This document shows, piece after piece, positions 1 through 8,818 of a DNA stretch of 64,000 nucleotides (its first letter is position 1; each line of letters starts with the position of its first letter). Location: contig SVFH01000015.1 in assembly GCA_015056945.1 (NCBI GenBank), positions 20,995 to 84,994 on the forward strand, read 5' to 3'. The DNA comes from Lachnospiraceae bacterium. GTDB lineage: Bacteria; Bacillota; Clostridia; Lachnospirales; Lachnospiraceae. Below the pieces are notes generated by a model. The model ran no database searches, was not told the origin of the DNA, and saw only the letters and a program-made list of their open reading frames with translations. The position numbers and the translations under genes are program-made.

Positions 1-501
1 GAGTTGCTCAAAGATGCCGGCATCAAGACTCATTATGTTGGTGCAAACGTAGACGAGGCAACCATGGAAGTTCTTCCTGCCACCGTATTCGGACATGGAC
101 TTGAAGTAATCTGCCGTCTTGTTGCTACAGGAAGCTTTATCCGCAGATACGGCGAATATATTGCTGACGGAACTGTATTAGAAGGTGGTTATGTTGAATG
201 TACCTTCAAAAATGACGCTTTAGGCGATCCCCTTGTAACAGGCGAAGGTCTTGCAGCTCTTGGTATTATGACTCCTGCAATGTTTGAAAGCATGAAGGAA
301 CAGACATTAAAAATTACTAAGATTGTTGCTGACGATTTGAAATCAATCGGACTTGACCTTTGGGATATCAAATTCGAATTTGGATATAACAACAATGAAG
401 TAATTTTAATTGATGAAATCGCTTCCGGTAACATGCGTGTTTACAAAGACGGAAAGATTGTTGACCCTGTTGAATTAACGAAATTAATCCTTAACAGATA
501 G
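1..501 (+). CDS. purC: Phosphoribosylaminoimidazole-succinocarboxamide synthase (SAICAR synthetase), 3' part
   Basis: This is the C-terminal 166 codons of PurC; the 5' end lies before the window and the reading frame is open from base 1. The enzyme joins CAIR and aspartate using ATP in de novo purine synthesis. The visible part has the family signature around a Val-Ala-Thr-Gly-Ser-Phe stretch, the substrate segment [14 protein letters not shown], and the C-terminal core [20 protein letters not shown] with the metal- and nucleotide-binding Asp-Glu. It stands apart from the purEMND operon at the other end of the window and faces the opposite way. A strong bidirectional terminator follows 30 bases after the stop. 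Confidence 0.95.
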   Translation, partial: ELLKDAGIKTHYVGANVDEATMEVLPATVFGHGLEVICRLVATGSFIRRYGEYIADGTVLEGGYVECTFKNDALGDPLVTGEGLAALGIMTPAMFESMKEQTLKITKIVADDLKSIGLDLWDIKFEFGYNNNEVILIDEIASGNMRVYKDGKIVDPVELTKLILNR

Positions 502-533
502 AAATAATCTACTCAATATCTTAGACAATAGCA

Positions 534-563
534 AAACCTCCTGCTTCGGCAGGAGGTTTCTTA
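534..563. terminator. Bidirectional intrinsic terminator between purC and the PilZ gene
   Basis: A perfect 11-bp stem (534-544 with 549-559) closes on a TTCG tetraloop. T-rich bases follow on the plus strand, and a shorter T run follows on the minus strand. It can stop both purC and the convergent ppx-ppk-maf-pilZ transcript. Confidence 0.9.
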
Positions 564-581
564 TTACTCAATAACTACTCA

Positions 582-1229
582 TTAACCTTTTCTCATACTG
601 TTAATGCGCTTTTCTAATTGTTTGTTCGCAATATATTTACGCGACATTCCGCCATCTTTCAAGGTACGGCAACCAAACAAATAATACTTTTCTAAAACAG
701 CCCCTCTGACAATACGTCCCAGCAAAGACATAAACTGTTCCTGGGCAGGATCAAAAAATTCTACCAGTAATGCATCATTTGTATTGATTTTGGCCTGGAT
801 AGCAGAATCAACAAGCACAGCAAATCCTGTCTCACTGATATCTTTGATAATGACGTCAATTTTTTCTTTTCCGCCGTTAATGGTTGCCTTGGCATCTAAC
901 CCAACATACACACGGAAATTTTCACGACGATTAATTCTGACTCCGCTTAATCCGCTGGTAATCACATGATATATTTTATTTTCAATCACTTCTTTTTCAA
1001 TGGTAATTGATTTCCATATATATGGTGCTTTTTCATCTTCATACGCAATCATGGACAAGGAAATATTCGGGGAATTAAAGCTCAAGATTACATCATTATG
1101 CATAAACGGCTCTACGTAAAGCTTATTACCGGACACCATGCAAATAACAGACGGCAAAGTCATTTGGGACTGACCGTTTGAGATTGTAATACTCATCTTA
1201 TATTGTGTAGAAAGTTCCTTAATCTCCAT
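582..1229 (-). CDS. PilZ-domain c-di-GMP binding protein (YcgR-like)
   Basis: This 215-residue protein has a C-terminal PilZ domain that should bind cyclic di-GMP. The two binding motifs are present: the RxxxR motif (Arg102 to Arg106, in RRENFR) and the D/NxSxxG motif as DISETG at 130-135. The first 90 residues are a beta-rich segment like the N-terminal domain of YcgR-type proteins. It is the last gene of the ppx-ppk-maf unit, 15 bases after the small acidic gene, and ends just before a bidirectional terminator. By family it could act as a motility brake or regulate a surface process; no flagellar genes are in view, so the target is unknown. Confidence 0.85.
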   Translation of the reverse strand: MEIKELSTQYKMSITISNGQSQMTLPSVICMVSGNKLYVEPFMHNDVILSFNSPNISLSMIAYEDEKAPYIWKSITIEKEVIENKIYHVITSGLSGVRINRRENFRVYVGLDAKATINGGKEKIDVIIKDISETGFAVLVDSAIQAKINTNDALLVEFFDPAQEQFMSLLGRIVRGAVLEKYYLFGCRTLKDGGMSRKYIANKQLEKRINSMRKG

Positions 1230-1244
1230 CCATTTTCCTCTTCA

Positions 1245-1499
1245 TTATGCTTCTACAATCAGGTATCTTCCGTCACCGATTGCAAACACCTCAGCTGCAT
1301 CCAGAATACTGTCTGATTCAGGGTCTTCCAATCCTTCTTCTTCAAAATACTCTTCTACTTCTTTCTTTGATTTCACAACAACTGCCATACAATCTTCTAA
1401 AAATTCTATTGCTTCTTCTTCTGTTTCGGCAACCTTTTCGGGAAACAACTGTAACTGTTTTTCCAAAAAAACTTTTACCACTTTTTGATCGAATGCCAT
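1245..1499 (-). CDS. Small conserved acidic protein, function unknown
   Basis: The protein has 84 residues and is rich in Glu and Asp. The start is placed at the ATG opening MAFDQKVVKVF because an AGGAG ribosome binding site sits about nine bases upstream; an in-frame extension to 1538 has no such site. The middle is strongly helical and charged (FLEKQLQLFPEKVAETEEEA), and the end reads FAIGDGRYLIVEA. I recognise no catalytic or metal-binding motif. It lies between maf and the PilZ gene in the same transcript, so it probably belongs to that unit. Confidence 0.7.
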   Translation of the reverse strand: MAFDQKVVKVFLEKQLQLFPEKVAETEEEAIEFLEDCMAVVVKSKKEVEEYFEEEGLEDPESDSILDAAEVFAIGDGRYLIVEA

Positions 1500-1562
1500 A
1501 CCCTGATCTCCTATCTCACTTTTTTTAAATATTATCATATTACTGACATTTTTACAAGTTCT

Positions 1563-2174
1563 TTACAAATTACGCCAATGGATTCCAAGCTCTTTTAATT
1601 CGTGACAAATTCTTGCAATCGGGAGTCCTACTACAGAAGCATATTCTCCATGTATTTCTTTTACATATGCTCCGCAAAGCCCCTGGACTGCATACGAGCC
1701 GGCTTTATCCATAGGTTCAGAAGTAGAAACGTATGCTTCAATTTCTTCCTCTGTCATATCATAAAAAGTAACATCTGTCTTTTCATAGAACGTTTTCTTT
1801 TCTATTCTTTCATTTCGGAATACAATTAAAGTTACCCCCGTATACACCTGATGTGTTGTGCCGGAAAGCATTCGCAACATCCTGATTGCATCTTGCTCAT
1901 CTACGGGTTTTCCAAGTATATCATTTCCGATAGCAACAACAGTATCAGAACCAATCACAACAAAGTCCTGATCAATCCCTCTTGCATCATACATTACCGG
2001 AATTTTCCCTGCCACATCTTCTGCTTTCAATGCAGAAAGTTCCATTACATAACGGTCAGGCGCTGTTTCCGTAGTTTTTTCTTCCACCTCACTTACCGTA
2101 ATCTGAAACTTCATTCCGATTTGTTCAAGCAATTCTTTTCTTCTCGGAGATGCAGAAGCTAAAATAAATCTCAT
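1563..2174 (-). CDS. maf: Maf family nucleotide pyrophosphatase
   Basis: This 203-residue Maf/Ham1-fold pyrophosphatase hydrolyses non-canonical or surplus nucleoside triphosphates. The N-terminal phosphate-binding signature ILASASPRRKELLEQIG is intact, followed by the VIGSDTVV segment with the catalytic Asp. The C-terminal QGLCGAYVKEIHGEY and VVGLP segments are also typical. Length matches the family (about 190-210 residues). The start codon abuts the ppk stop codon (2175), so the two are translationally coupled. The specific nucleotide substrate (dTTP/UTP or m7GTP type) cannot be decided by eye. Confidence 0.93.
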   Translation of the reverse strand: MRFILASASPRRKELLEQIGMKFQITVSEVEEKTTETAPDRYVMELSALKAEDVAGKIPVMYDARGIDQDFVVIGSDTVVAIGNDILGKPVDEQDAIRMLRMLSGTTHQVYTGVTLIVFRNERIEKKTFYEKTDVTFYDMTEEEIEAYVSTSEPMDKAGSYAVQGLCGAYVKEIHGEYASVVGLPIARICHELKELGIHWRNL

Positions 2175-4316
2175 TTAATCCTCCTTCGCAGACACAGGCT
2201 TCATTTCCGGAATGAACACACGCTTGTCCTTCATCTGCATTTTCTTCTTTTCCTGTAGTCCTGCTTCCTCACAGAAATATTCCTGTGAATGAAATACAAC
2301 TTTTCCTCTTTTATCTATTTTTTCATAAGTACCGTCCGGTTGTAACAGCTGTGCTTTTAAGGTATCCCGCAACTGGCAATCTAAAATATGGTATACTTTC
2401 GCCTGTAATTTCTCATCCAAAACCGGAAACAGAATTTCTACACGACGCTCAAGATTTCTGGGCATCCAGTCGGCACTGCTCAAATAATATTCAGCCTCTC
2501 CACCATTTTCAAAATAATAAATACGGCTGTGTTCCAAAAAGTTACCTACGATAGAACGTACTGATATCGTTTCGCTGACCCCCGGGATACCAACCTTCAG
2601 ACAGCAGATGCCTCGTACAATCAAATCTATCTGCACACCTGCCGCACTTGCCTGGTACAATGCCTCAATCACATCTTTATCACATAGTGAGTTCATTTTA
2701 GCAATAATTCTTGCAGGTTCTCCCGCTTTCGCATGCTTTCTCTCTCTTTCAATCAAATACAGAAAGCGGTCCTTCATCCACAACGGTGCAATAGATAAGC
2801 TGTTCCAGTTCAAAGGCTCTGAATAACCGGACAACATATTGAATACGGCAGTTGCATCTTCCCCAATGCGCTCGTTACAGGTCAAAAGCCCTAAATCCGT
2901 ATATAATTTAGCGGTTGCATCATTATAGTTACCGGTTCCCAGATGAACATAACGTCTGATACCATCCTCTTCACGACGGACAACCAAAGTAATCTTACTG
3001 TGCGTTTTTAATCCTACCAGTCCATAAATAACGTGACACCCTGCTTTTTCCAATTTCTTCGCCCAGACAATATTATTTTCCTCGTCAAACCGGGCTTTCA
3101 ATTCTACAAGAACAGAAACCTGTTTTCCATTCTCTGCTGCCTGTGCCAATGCTGCAATAATGGGCGAATTACCACTTACACGATACAACGTCTGTTTAAT
3201 CGCCAAAACTTCCGGATCCCTTGCTGCCTGTCTGATGAAATCAACTACCGGTTCAAAGCTCTGATACGGATGGTGTAATAAAATATCACCTGCGCGAATT
3301 GCTTCAAAAACATCGTCTGCCTCCTCAAATTCTTCCGGCATAACGGGAACATATTTCTTTAATTTATGTGCTTCAAAACCGTCCAGTCCGTATACTTTCA
3401 TTAAAACAGTCAAATCAAGAGGCCCTTTAATTTCAAAAATATCCTCTTCTTCCAACGTAAGCTCCCGAATCAGGATTTCTAACAATTCCGGTTCTACACC
3501 ATCTTCGATTTCCAGTCGGATTGCCTCTCCCCATTGACGTCTTTTCACCTGTTTTTCAATCTCTTTAAGCAAATCTTCCGCTTCATCCTCATCAATAGAA
3601 AGATCGGCATTTCTCATAATACGGAACGGATGTGCACAAATCACATCATAATTCAAAAACAGTTTCCTGATATTCCGCTCTATGATTTCTTCCAGAAAAA
3701 TAATATATCGACCATCCTCATCTGCCGGCAACTCAACAATACGATTCAACACACTCGGCACCTGTACGGTTGCGAACTCAACCGTTTCATCTTTTCCCTT
3801 TTTCTTTAAAAGTGCGCCGATATTTAACGACTTATTTCTTATCAGAGGAAAAGGTCTTGAAGAATCTACTGCCATCGGTGTTAATACCGGATAGACATTC
3901 TCTTCAAAGTAACGATCCGCAAATGCTGCCTGCTCTTGGGTAAGTTTTTCATGCGTTTCTACTACAAACAAGCCGTGATTTTTAAGAAGCGGCAACAAAG
4001 AACGGTTATAGGTAGAATACTGTCTCTCTACCAATTCATGTGTAGCTTTTGTAAGCTTTTTCAACTGTTCCGTCGGTGTCATTCCTGCAATATCAGGCTT
4101 TGCATAACCGGCTGCAACCATATCTTTTAAAGAAGCCACGCGAACCATATAGAACTCGTCCAGATTGGAAGCCGTAATACTCAGAAATTTAAGCCTTTCA
4201 AAAAGAGGAAGCGTTTTATCCCTTGCCTCTCCTAAAATACGCTCATTAAAAGCAACCCATGACAATTCTCTGTTTGAAAAATAATTTTCTGCTTTTTCAC
4301 TTTTCTTTTTTTGCAT
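2175..4316 (-). CDS. ppk1: Polyphosphate kinase 1
   Basis: At 713 residues this is full length for PPK1, which reversibly moves the gamma phosphate of ATP onto inorganic polyphosphate. The N domain starts with YFSNRELSWVAFNERIL and SNLDEFYMVRVASL, diagnostic for the family. The catalytic core carries two conserved His segments, KTHSKITLVVRRE and RYVHLGTGNYNDATAKLYTD, the second followed by the expected DLGLLT. The C-terminal domain contains SSADWMPRNLERRVEILFPV. The gene lies 35 bases after ppx and abuts maf, so synthesis and breakdown of polyphosphate are encoded side by side in one transcript. Confidence 0.97.
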   Translation of the reverse strand: MQKKKSEKAENYFSNRELSWVAFNERILGEARDKTLPLFERLKFLSITASNLDEFYMVRVASLKDMVAAGYAKPDIAGMTPTEQLKKLTKATHELVERQYSTYNRSLLPLLKNHGLFVVETHEKLTQEQAAFADRYFEENVYPVLTPMAVDSSRPFPLIRNKSLNIGALLKKKGKDETVEFATVQVPSVLNRIVELPADEDGRYIIFLEEIIERNIRKLFLNYDVICAHPFRIMRNADLSIDEDEAEDLLKEIEKQVKRRQWGEAIRLEIEDGVEPELLEILIRELTLEEEDIFEIKGPLDLTVLMKVYGLDGFEAHKLKKYVPVMPEEFEEADDVFEAIRAGDILLHHPYQSFEPVVDFIRQAARDPEVLAIKQTLYRVSGNSPIIAALAQAAENGKQVSVLVELKARFDEENNIVWAKKLEKAGCHVIYGLVGLKTHSKITLVVRREEDGIRRYVHLGTGNYNDATAKLYTDLGLLTCNERIGEDATAVFNMLSGYSEPLNWNSLSIAPLWMKDRFLYLIERERKHAKAGEPARIIAKMNSLCDKDVIEALYQASAAGVQIDLIVRGICCLKVGIPGVSETISVRSIVGNFLEHSRIYYFENGGEAEYYLSSADWMPRNLERRVEILFPVLDEKLQAKVYHILDCQLRDTLKAQLLQPDGTYEKIDKRGKVVFHSQEYFCEEAGLQEKKKMQMKDKRVFIPEMKPVSAKED

Positions 4317-4351
4317 TCTAATGCTCCTATTCTATTACACACAAACCTTTT

Positions 4352-5896
4352 TTATATGCTTCTTTTTTGTTTCAAAACGGGACGTAGATTGAAAACCTCC
4401 TCGAAAAATTCGCCTTTTTCCGCAAACAAAGCACGTTCAAATTCAAGACTTTCAGATGTTTCTACCTGCAACCACAATTCTTCTTCATGAAGCACTGCCT
4501 TAACCGTTACACCTTTTAAATTCCGCTTCGCATCCAAAGCACCGGAAAGCCTTAACATGGCAGTAAGCTTTGCAATTACAAGATAGGCATCCCTCGACAT
4601 TCCGCGTCCTTTTACAATTTCGTCATAATAGATAAATTCCGTATGATTGAATTTAACAACATTTGCCACAATTTCGCGCTCTGCATGTGACAAACCAATC
4701 ATTTCCGTAGACATGATAATCTGATAAGAACATTCCCCTAAGGAAGAAAGGCTCATAAATTTACCGCAATCATATAAAAGTGCTGAAATCCGAAGCAATA
4801 ACCGCTCACGTTTCCCCATGCCGTGTATCTTCTTAGTACTATCAAAAACCGTCAGTGCAATCGCTTCTACTGCCTCACTGCGTCTTCTGCTTCCCAGATA
4901 ACGTTTACTGGTATATTTAGCGCAGGAAACAATATCTGACTCAAAATCATGAAACTGCTTCAGAATACGGTTCTCCTGTGCATAATCATATGCAATACCG
5001 TCACACAATGTAACGCCCGGAGCCCAAATATCTTTTGCACCTGTATGATCTAACACTCCTTTTATTAAAAAAGCACTAATTAAGAACAGCGGCACATTTT
5101 CATCGCTAAGCATCAGTTCTCGCCCAATCTCCGCCATACTCTTCATCCTCAAATCCGCCAGCTTATTTTTTATAGCTTCTGCAGTCATAAAACCCTTTTT
5201 TCGGTCGTTCTTTTTCAATGCAGATAATACAGGAGAAACATAGTCATCCACCAGAATCAGATTATCAATTTCAATATCCTTCAGATACAATTTATGAAAA
5301 ACCGACAACTCCCCTTCTATCAATTCCTCTAAAATCTGATTCATCCTGCCCGGTCCGGACGCAATCTGGTTCATTCTGTCGCGAAGTCGTAAAACACCAA
5401 GGCGCAAATTCTGTGTGGCCGTAAGTGACCCTTTTTCAAAAAGAGAAATCTGAATACTTCCGCCACCGATATCAAGAATAGCCGTTCCCTTGGAAATAAC
5501 CGTTTCAAAAACATCTCCTTTGGCCGCTATTGACTTATAGTCAAGAAAACGCTGTTCCGAATTACTAAGGACGTTAATCCTGATTCCTGTCCTTTGCTCA
5601 ATACGGTCAAGCACAATCATCGTATTGTCAAGTTCACGGATTGCGCTCGTTCCGTATGCACAATAATCGTCTACCTTATAGGAATCCATAATTCTACGAT
5701 AATCTTTCAGGACACGGCATAATTCTTCCATATGCTCATATGTAAGTTTTCCGCTCCGATAAGATTCTGTTCCCAAATCAAGTCTGTGTCGTATATGGTC
5801 AATCTCGCACATCCCTTTTTGTATCGAAATTTCATAAATTTTCATTGCCAGTTCATAGGACCCCAAATCGATGGCAGCAAATGTTTTTCGTTTCAT
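4352..5896 (-). CDS. ppx: Exopolyphosphatase/guanosine pentaphosphatase family protein (Ppx/GppA) with C-terminal HD-like domain
   Basis: This 514-residue protein belongs to the Ppx/GppA branch of the actin/Hsp70 ATPase fold, which removes terminal phosphate from polyphosphate or pppGpp. The phosphate-binding motifs are FAAIDLGSYELAMKIYEI at the start and AILDIGGGSIQISLFEKG near residue 140. The C-terminal third resembles the HD-like helical domain, but the HD pair reads LLYDCGKF, with Tyr in place of His, so that domain is probably not a metal phosphohydrolase. It is the first gene of the unit with ppk1, maf and the PilZ gene. Sequence alone does not settle polyphosphate versus pppGpp as substrate, but the ppk1 neighbour favours polyphosphate. 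Confidence 0.88.
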   Translation of the reverse strand: MKRKTFAAIDLGSYELAMKIYEISIQKGMCEIDHIRHRLDLGTESYRSGKLTYEHMEELCRVLKDYRRIMDSYKVDDYCAYGTSAIRELDNTMIVLDRIEQRTGIRINVLSNSEQRFLDYKSIAAKGDVFETVISKGTAILDIGGGSIQISLFEKGSLTATQNLRLGVLRLRDRMNQIASGPGRMNQILEELIEGELSVFHKLYLKDIEIDNLILVDDYVSPVLSALKKNDRKKGFMTAEAIKNKLADLRMKSMAEIGRELMLSDENVPLFLISAFLIKGVLDHTGAKDIWAPGVTLCDGIAYDYAQENRILKQFHDFESDIVSCAKYTSKRYLGSRRRSEAVEAIALTVFDSTKKIHGMGKRERLLLRISALLYDCGKFMSLSSLGECSYQIIMSTEMIGLSHAEREIVANVVKFNHTEFIYYDEIVKGRGMSRDAYLVIAKLTAMLRLSGALDAKRNLKGVTVKAVLHEEELWLQVETSESLEFERALFAEKGEFFEEVFNLRPVLKQKRSI

Positions 5897-5976
5897 TGTG
5901 CAACCCCTTTTCCTTTTATTTCTATTTATTATTTTAGCATATCTTTCAATAAAAAAGTATAATTCTTCTGTTAAGA

Positions 5977-6005
5977 TTGTTATTTTTTTTCAAATGTTTT
6001 ATACT
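5977..6005 (+). promoter_or_regulatory. Sigma-A-type promoter of the DUF5050 gene
   Basis: TTGTTA at 5977-5982 and TATACT at 6000-6005 are separated by 17 bases, in an AT-rich gap upstream of the start at 6045. Confidence 0.5.
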
Positions 6006-6044
6006 AAAAAAAGAAAAAACTTAACAAACGGAGTAACGAAAAGA

Positions 6045-7073
6045 ATGAAGAATACTGTAAAGATAATTCTTATTATACTGGCAGTTTGTCTTTTTGCCGG
6101 TGTAATATTACTATTCGGTTTTTTATCCAAACGCCCCCCCTCTCATCCGTCTGACACAATTGGAAATTCTGCCGGAAATTTGAATAACGGAGGATATTTC
6201 TGTGAAGACGAAGACGGAACCGTTTTTTTTGCAAATTTCTACGACCACGGTTTTTTATACTCCATGAACGCAGATGAAACAAATATCAGAAAGCTTTCTG
6301 ACACCAAGGTAACATACCTGAATACAGGCGGCAAATATTTATATTACTATATGCCTGATTCAACTGCTTCTACCGGCCTTGGTTTCGTTCGCAGAGTTGT
6401 CGGAATTTATCGTTCCACCAAAAACTCCACACAGATTACAACGTTAAGCAGAGAACCGGCGGAAACGCTTCTTTTATCCGGAAGCAGGCTGTATTACAGA
6501 GATGCCTCAGACAAAAAAACATGGAAATTTTCCTCCATTGATTTGGCCGGAAAAAACAAAGAAGTGCATCTTCCCTATAGTATCAATCCGGCATCCTGTC
6601 ACAATGGTATAATCTATTTTGCCGACGAAAAGGAAAACCATTTCCTTTGTTCTTACGATACCAATACCGGTGTCAAACAACAGTTGCTCCGATATAATGT
6701 GTGGGCTCCGGTCTATGCGGATGGTTCCGTATTTTTTATGGATATCGAAAACAATTACAGATTATGTGCACTTTCCCTTTCTGACGGAGAAGTACGTGTT
6801 ATTACAGACGATCGGGTTGATTTCTACAATGTTACTCCTAACTATATTTATTATCAGAAATCATCCAAAACTTCTCCTGCATTGAAAAGAGTACGTCCGG
6901 ATGGCAGCGAAGAAACAATCATTACAGAAGGTACCTACCGAGACCTCAATGCAACCTCCCAATATCTTTATTTCCGGGAATTCAACGATGATTATACAAT
7001 ATATCACACACCCATCAACGGTCCTGTTTCCGTTTCAGAATTCAGTTTCGCCAAAGAAGCTGTGACAAACTAA
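6045..7073 (+). CDS. DUF5050-domain membrane-anchored protein (beta-propeller-like)
   Basis: This 342-residue protein has one N-terminal membrane segment (about residues 6-27), with the rest presumably outside the cell. The start is the ATG at 6045, with a GGAG site 11 bases upstream; the open frame before it is intergenic. The body repeats units of about 45 residues of the kind ..LYSMNADETNIRKLSD.., ..LCSYDTNTGVKQQLL.. and ..LCALSLSDGEVRVIT.., the pattern of DUF5050 and low-density-lipoprotein-receptor-like propellers in clostridia. No catalytic residues are evident. It is monocistronic, with its own promoter and a strong terminator. Role unknown; a surface binding or sensing function would be a guess. 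Confidence 0.8.
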   Translation: MKNTVKIILIILAVCLFAGVILLFGFLSKRPPSHPSDTIGNSAGNLNNGGYFCEDEDGTVFFANFYDHGFLYSMNADETNIRKLSDTKVTYLNTGGKYLYYYMPDSTASTGLGFVRRVVGIYRSTKNSTQITTLSREPAETLLLSGSRLYYRDASDKKTWKFSSIDLAGKNKEVHLPYSINPASCHNGIIYFADEKENHFLCSYDTNTGVKQQLLRYNVWAPVYADGSVFFMDIENNYRLCALSLSDGEVRVITDDRVDFYNVTPNYIYYQKSSKTSPALKRVRPDGSEETIITEGTYRDLNATSQYLYFREFNDDYTIYHTPINGPVSVSEFSFAKEAVTN

Positions 7074-7074
7074 A

Positions 7075-7110
7075 ACAAAAGGATGCCTAAATCTCAGGCA
7101 TCCTTTGTTT
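7075..7110. terminator. Bidirectional terminator between the DUF5050 gene and folB-folK
   Basis: An 11-bp perfect stem (7078-7088 with 7096-7106) lies between two convergent genes; T-rich bases follow on both strands. Confidence 0.85.
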
Positions 7111-7149
7111 ATGTATTAATGTGTCTCAAATAGAGGAATATGTCTTTAT

Positions 7150-7983
7150 TTACTGTCTCGAAACATAACTGTCTTTCAATTTCTTTAACATCTCTTTGGT
7201 TGTCATACCAATCAACGGATGTCTCTTATACGGAGCAATCTCATTCAGCGGAATCAAAACAAAATCACGATTCTGTAAATCCACATGCGGAATGGAGAGA
7301 GTATCTGTCTGAACAACCTCATCATCATAATATAAAATATCCAAATCCAGCGTTCTGGGCCCCCAGTGTTCTGTTTTCACCCTGCCGGCATGTCTCTCTT
7401 CTCCTTGCAATAACTCAAGCAATTCCTTGGGATCATAAAGCGTTCTTAATTCTAATGCACCATTATAAAAATTTTCCTGTTCTATGCCACCGTAAGGTTT
7501 ACTTTCTACTACTTTAGAAACCTTCTTCACTTCACAACAACGGTCTGAAGAAAGACTGTCTATTGCACCGTTAATGTACGCAAGTCTGTCTCCCATATTA
7601 GATCCAAAAGCAATATAAGCCGTATGCCAGCTTCTGTGTACTTTCACCGATACAGATTGGAATGGCAGCGGAATCGGTGCCTGCGGTTTCTCAATCTCTA
7701 ATGTAACAGCTTCTAACGTCGGATAACTCATGAGAAGTTTGCGCGCAAGACAATTCGTAACCGCTTCCAATAAATTCATGCGGTTCTTTGTCATAAAATC
7801 ATTAATCATCATGCAAACACTTCCGTAATCAATCGAATCTTCCAATTCATCCGTTCTGCTTGCCCTTGTTGTATCCGTATATAACGTCGCATTTACAATA
7901 AATTTCTGTCCCTTTTCCTGCTCTTCGACATATACGCCATGCCATGCATAGACTTCCAGTCCTTTGATAATGATTTTATCCAT
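7150..7983 (-). CDS. folBK: Bifunctional dihydroneopterin aldolase / HPPK (FolB-FolK fusion)
   Basis: This 277-residue protein fuses two consecutive steps of folate synthesis. Residues 1-120 are FolB, with the opening IIIKGLEVYAWHGVYVEEQE and a central Tyr-rich segment. Residues 122-277 are FolK, starting AYIAFGSNMGDR, with the ATP- and pterin-binding segments HWGPRTLDLDILYYDD and IPHVDLQNRDFVLIPL. FolB splits 7,8-dihydroneopterin and FolK pyrophosphorylates the product for FolP. It is the last gene of the folate operon, nine bases after folP. The fusion is common in clostridia. Confidence 0.95.
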   Translation of the reverse strand: MDKIIIKGLEVYAWHGVYVEEQEKGQKFIVNATLYTDTTRASRTDELEDSIDYGSVCMMINDFMTKNRMNLLEAVTNCLARKLLMSYPTLEAVTLEIEKPQAPIPLPFQSVSVKVHRSWHTAYIAFGSNMGDRLAYINGAIDSLSSDRCCEVKKVSKVVESKPYGGIEQENFYNGALELRTLYDPKELLELLQGEERHAGRVKTEHWGPRTLDLDILYYDDEVVQTDTLSIPHVDLQNRDFVLIPLNEIAPYKRHPLIGMTTKEMLKKLKDSYVSRQ

Positions 7984-7992
7984 TTCGCAGCC

Positions 7993-8802
7993 CTATCCCT
8001 TATCAATTATTGTTTGTAACATCTTTATCACGCGTAAGTTTGCCCTGACATCATGCACTCTGACGAATGCACATCCTTTGACAACAGCCAGAGCCGTTGT
8101 TGCCAAAGTGCCTTCTAATCGTTCCTCCACCGGTAAGTCCAATGTCATTCCGATTACTGACTTATTTGAAGCTCCTATAAACACCGGATATTTCAAAGTC
8201 CGAAACATCTCCAGATGTTTAAGAACCGTCAAATTCTGTTCATAACTTTTGGCGAATCCGATTCCCGGATCAATCATAATCTTATCTTCGGAAATACCGC
8301 AATTTACAGCCATTTTGATACTGTCCTGCAAGTCTGTCAATACTTCCGGCAAAAATTCCCGATATTCCGTATTGGTTCTGTTATGCATCAAAATACAGCA
8401 AGCCTGCTTCTTTGCAATCAGTTTACCCATTTCTTCATTCCCTGCAAGGCCCCAGATATCATTAATAACATCTGCGCCTGCAAGCAATGCTTCTTTGGCA
8501 ACCATAACCTTACTGGTGTCTACGGATATCGGTATATCCAGCTCTTCCTTAATCCTCTTCAAAACCGGAATGACCCGCTCACATTCTTCCTCCGCTGAAA
8601 CCGGAACAAACCCCGGTCTTGTGGATTCACCGCCTATATCAATTAGCGATGCCCCGTCGCGAACCATCTCCTCTGCCTTTTTCAGCGCAGCCTCCATCGT
8701 CGTATATTTCCCGCCGTCAGAAAAAGAATCCGGTGTAACGTTCAGAATTCCGCAAATACGCGTTTCTTTTTCAAGATCATAACTATGATTGCCAAACTGC
8801 AT
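7993..8802 (-). CDS. folP: Dihydropteroate synthase
   Basis: This 269-residue DHPS joins p-aminobenzoate to the pterin pyrophosphate made by FolK and is the sulfonamide target. Signatures are ICGILNVTPDSFSDGGKY near residue 17, DIGGESTRPG near 58, and the C-terminal VRVHDV. The start chosen is the ATG at 8802 (MQFGNHSYDL), nine bases after a GGAGAG site; a GTG three codons earlier overlaps that site and is less likely. It sits between the HD-domain gene and folBK on the same strand. Confidence 0.95.
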   Translation of the reverse strand: MQFGNHSYDLEKETRICGILNVTPDSFSDGGKYTTMEAALKKAEEMVRDGASLIDIGGESTRPGFVPVSAEEECERVIPVLKRIKEELDIPISVDTSKVMVAKEALLAGADVINDIWGLAGNEEMGKLIAKKQACCILMHNRTNTEYREFLPEVLTDLQDSIKMAVNCGISEDKIMIDPGIGFAKSYEQNLTVLKHLEMFRTLKYPVFIGASNKSVIGMTLDLPVEERLEGTLATTALAVVKGCAFVRVHDVRANLRVIKMLQTIIDKG

Positions 8803-8818
8803 TCGCGGCACCTCTCCT

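Noticed and set aside
8249..8782. Plus-strand open frame of 177 codons opposite folP
   Set aside because: It lies antisense to a clear folP, has no ribosome binding site or family resemblance, and reflects codon bias of the real gene.
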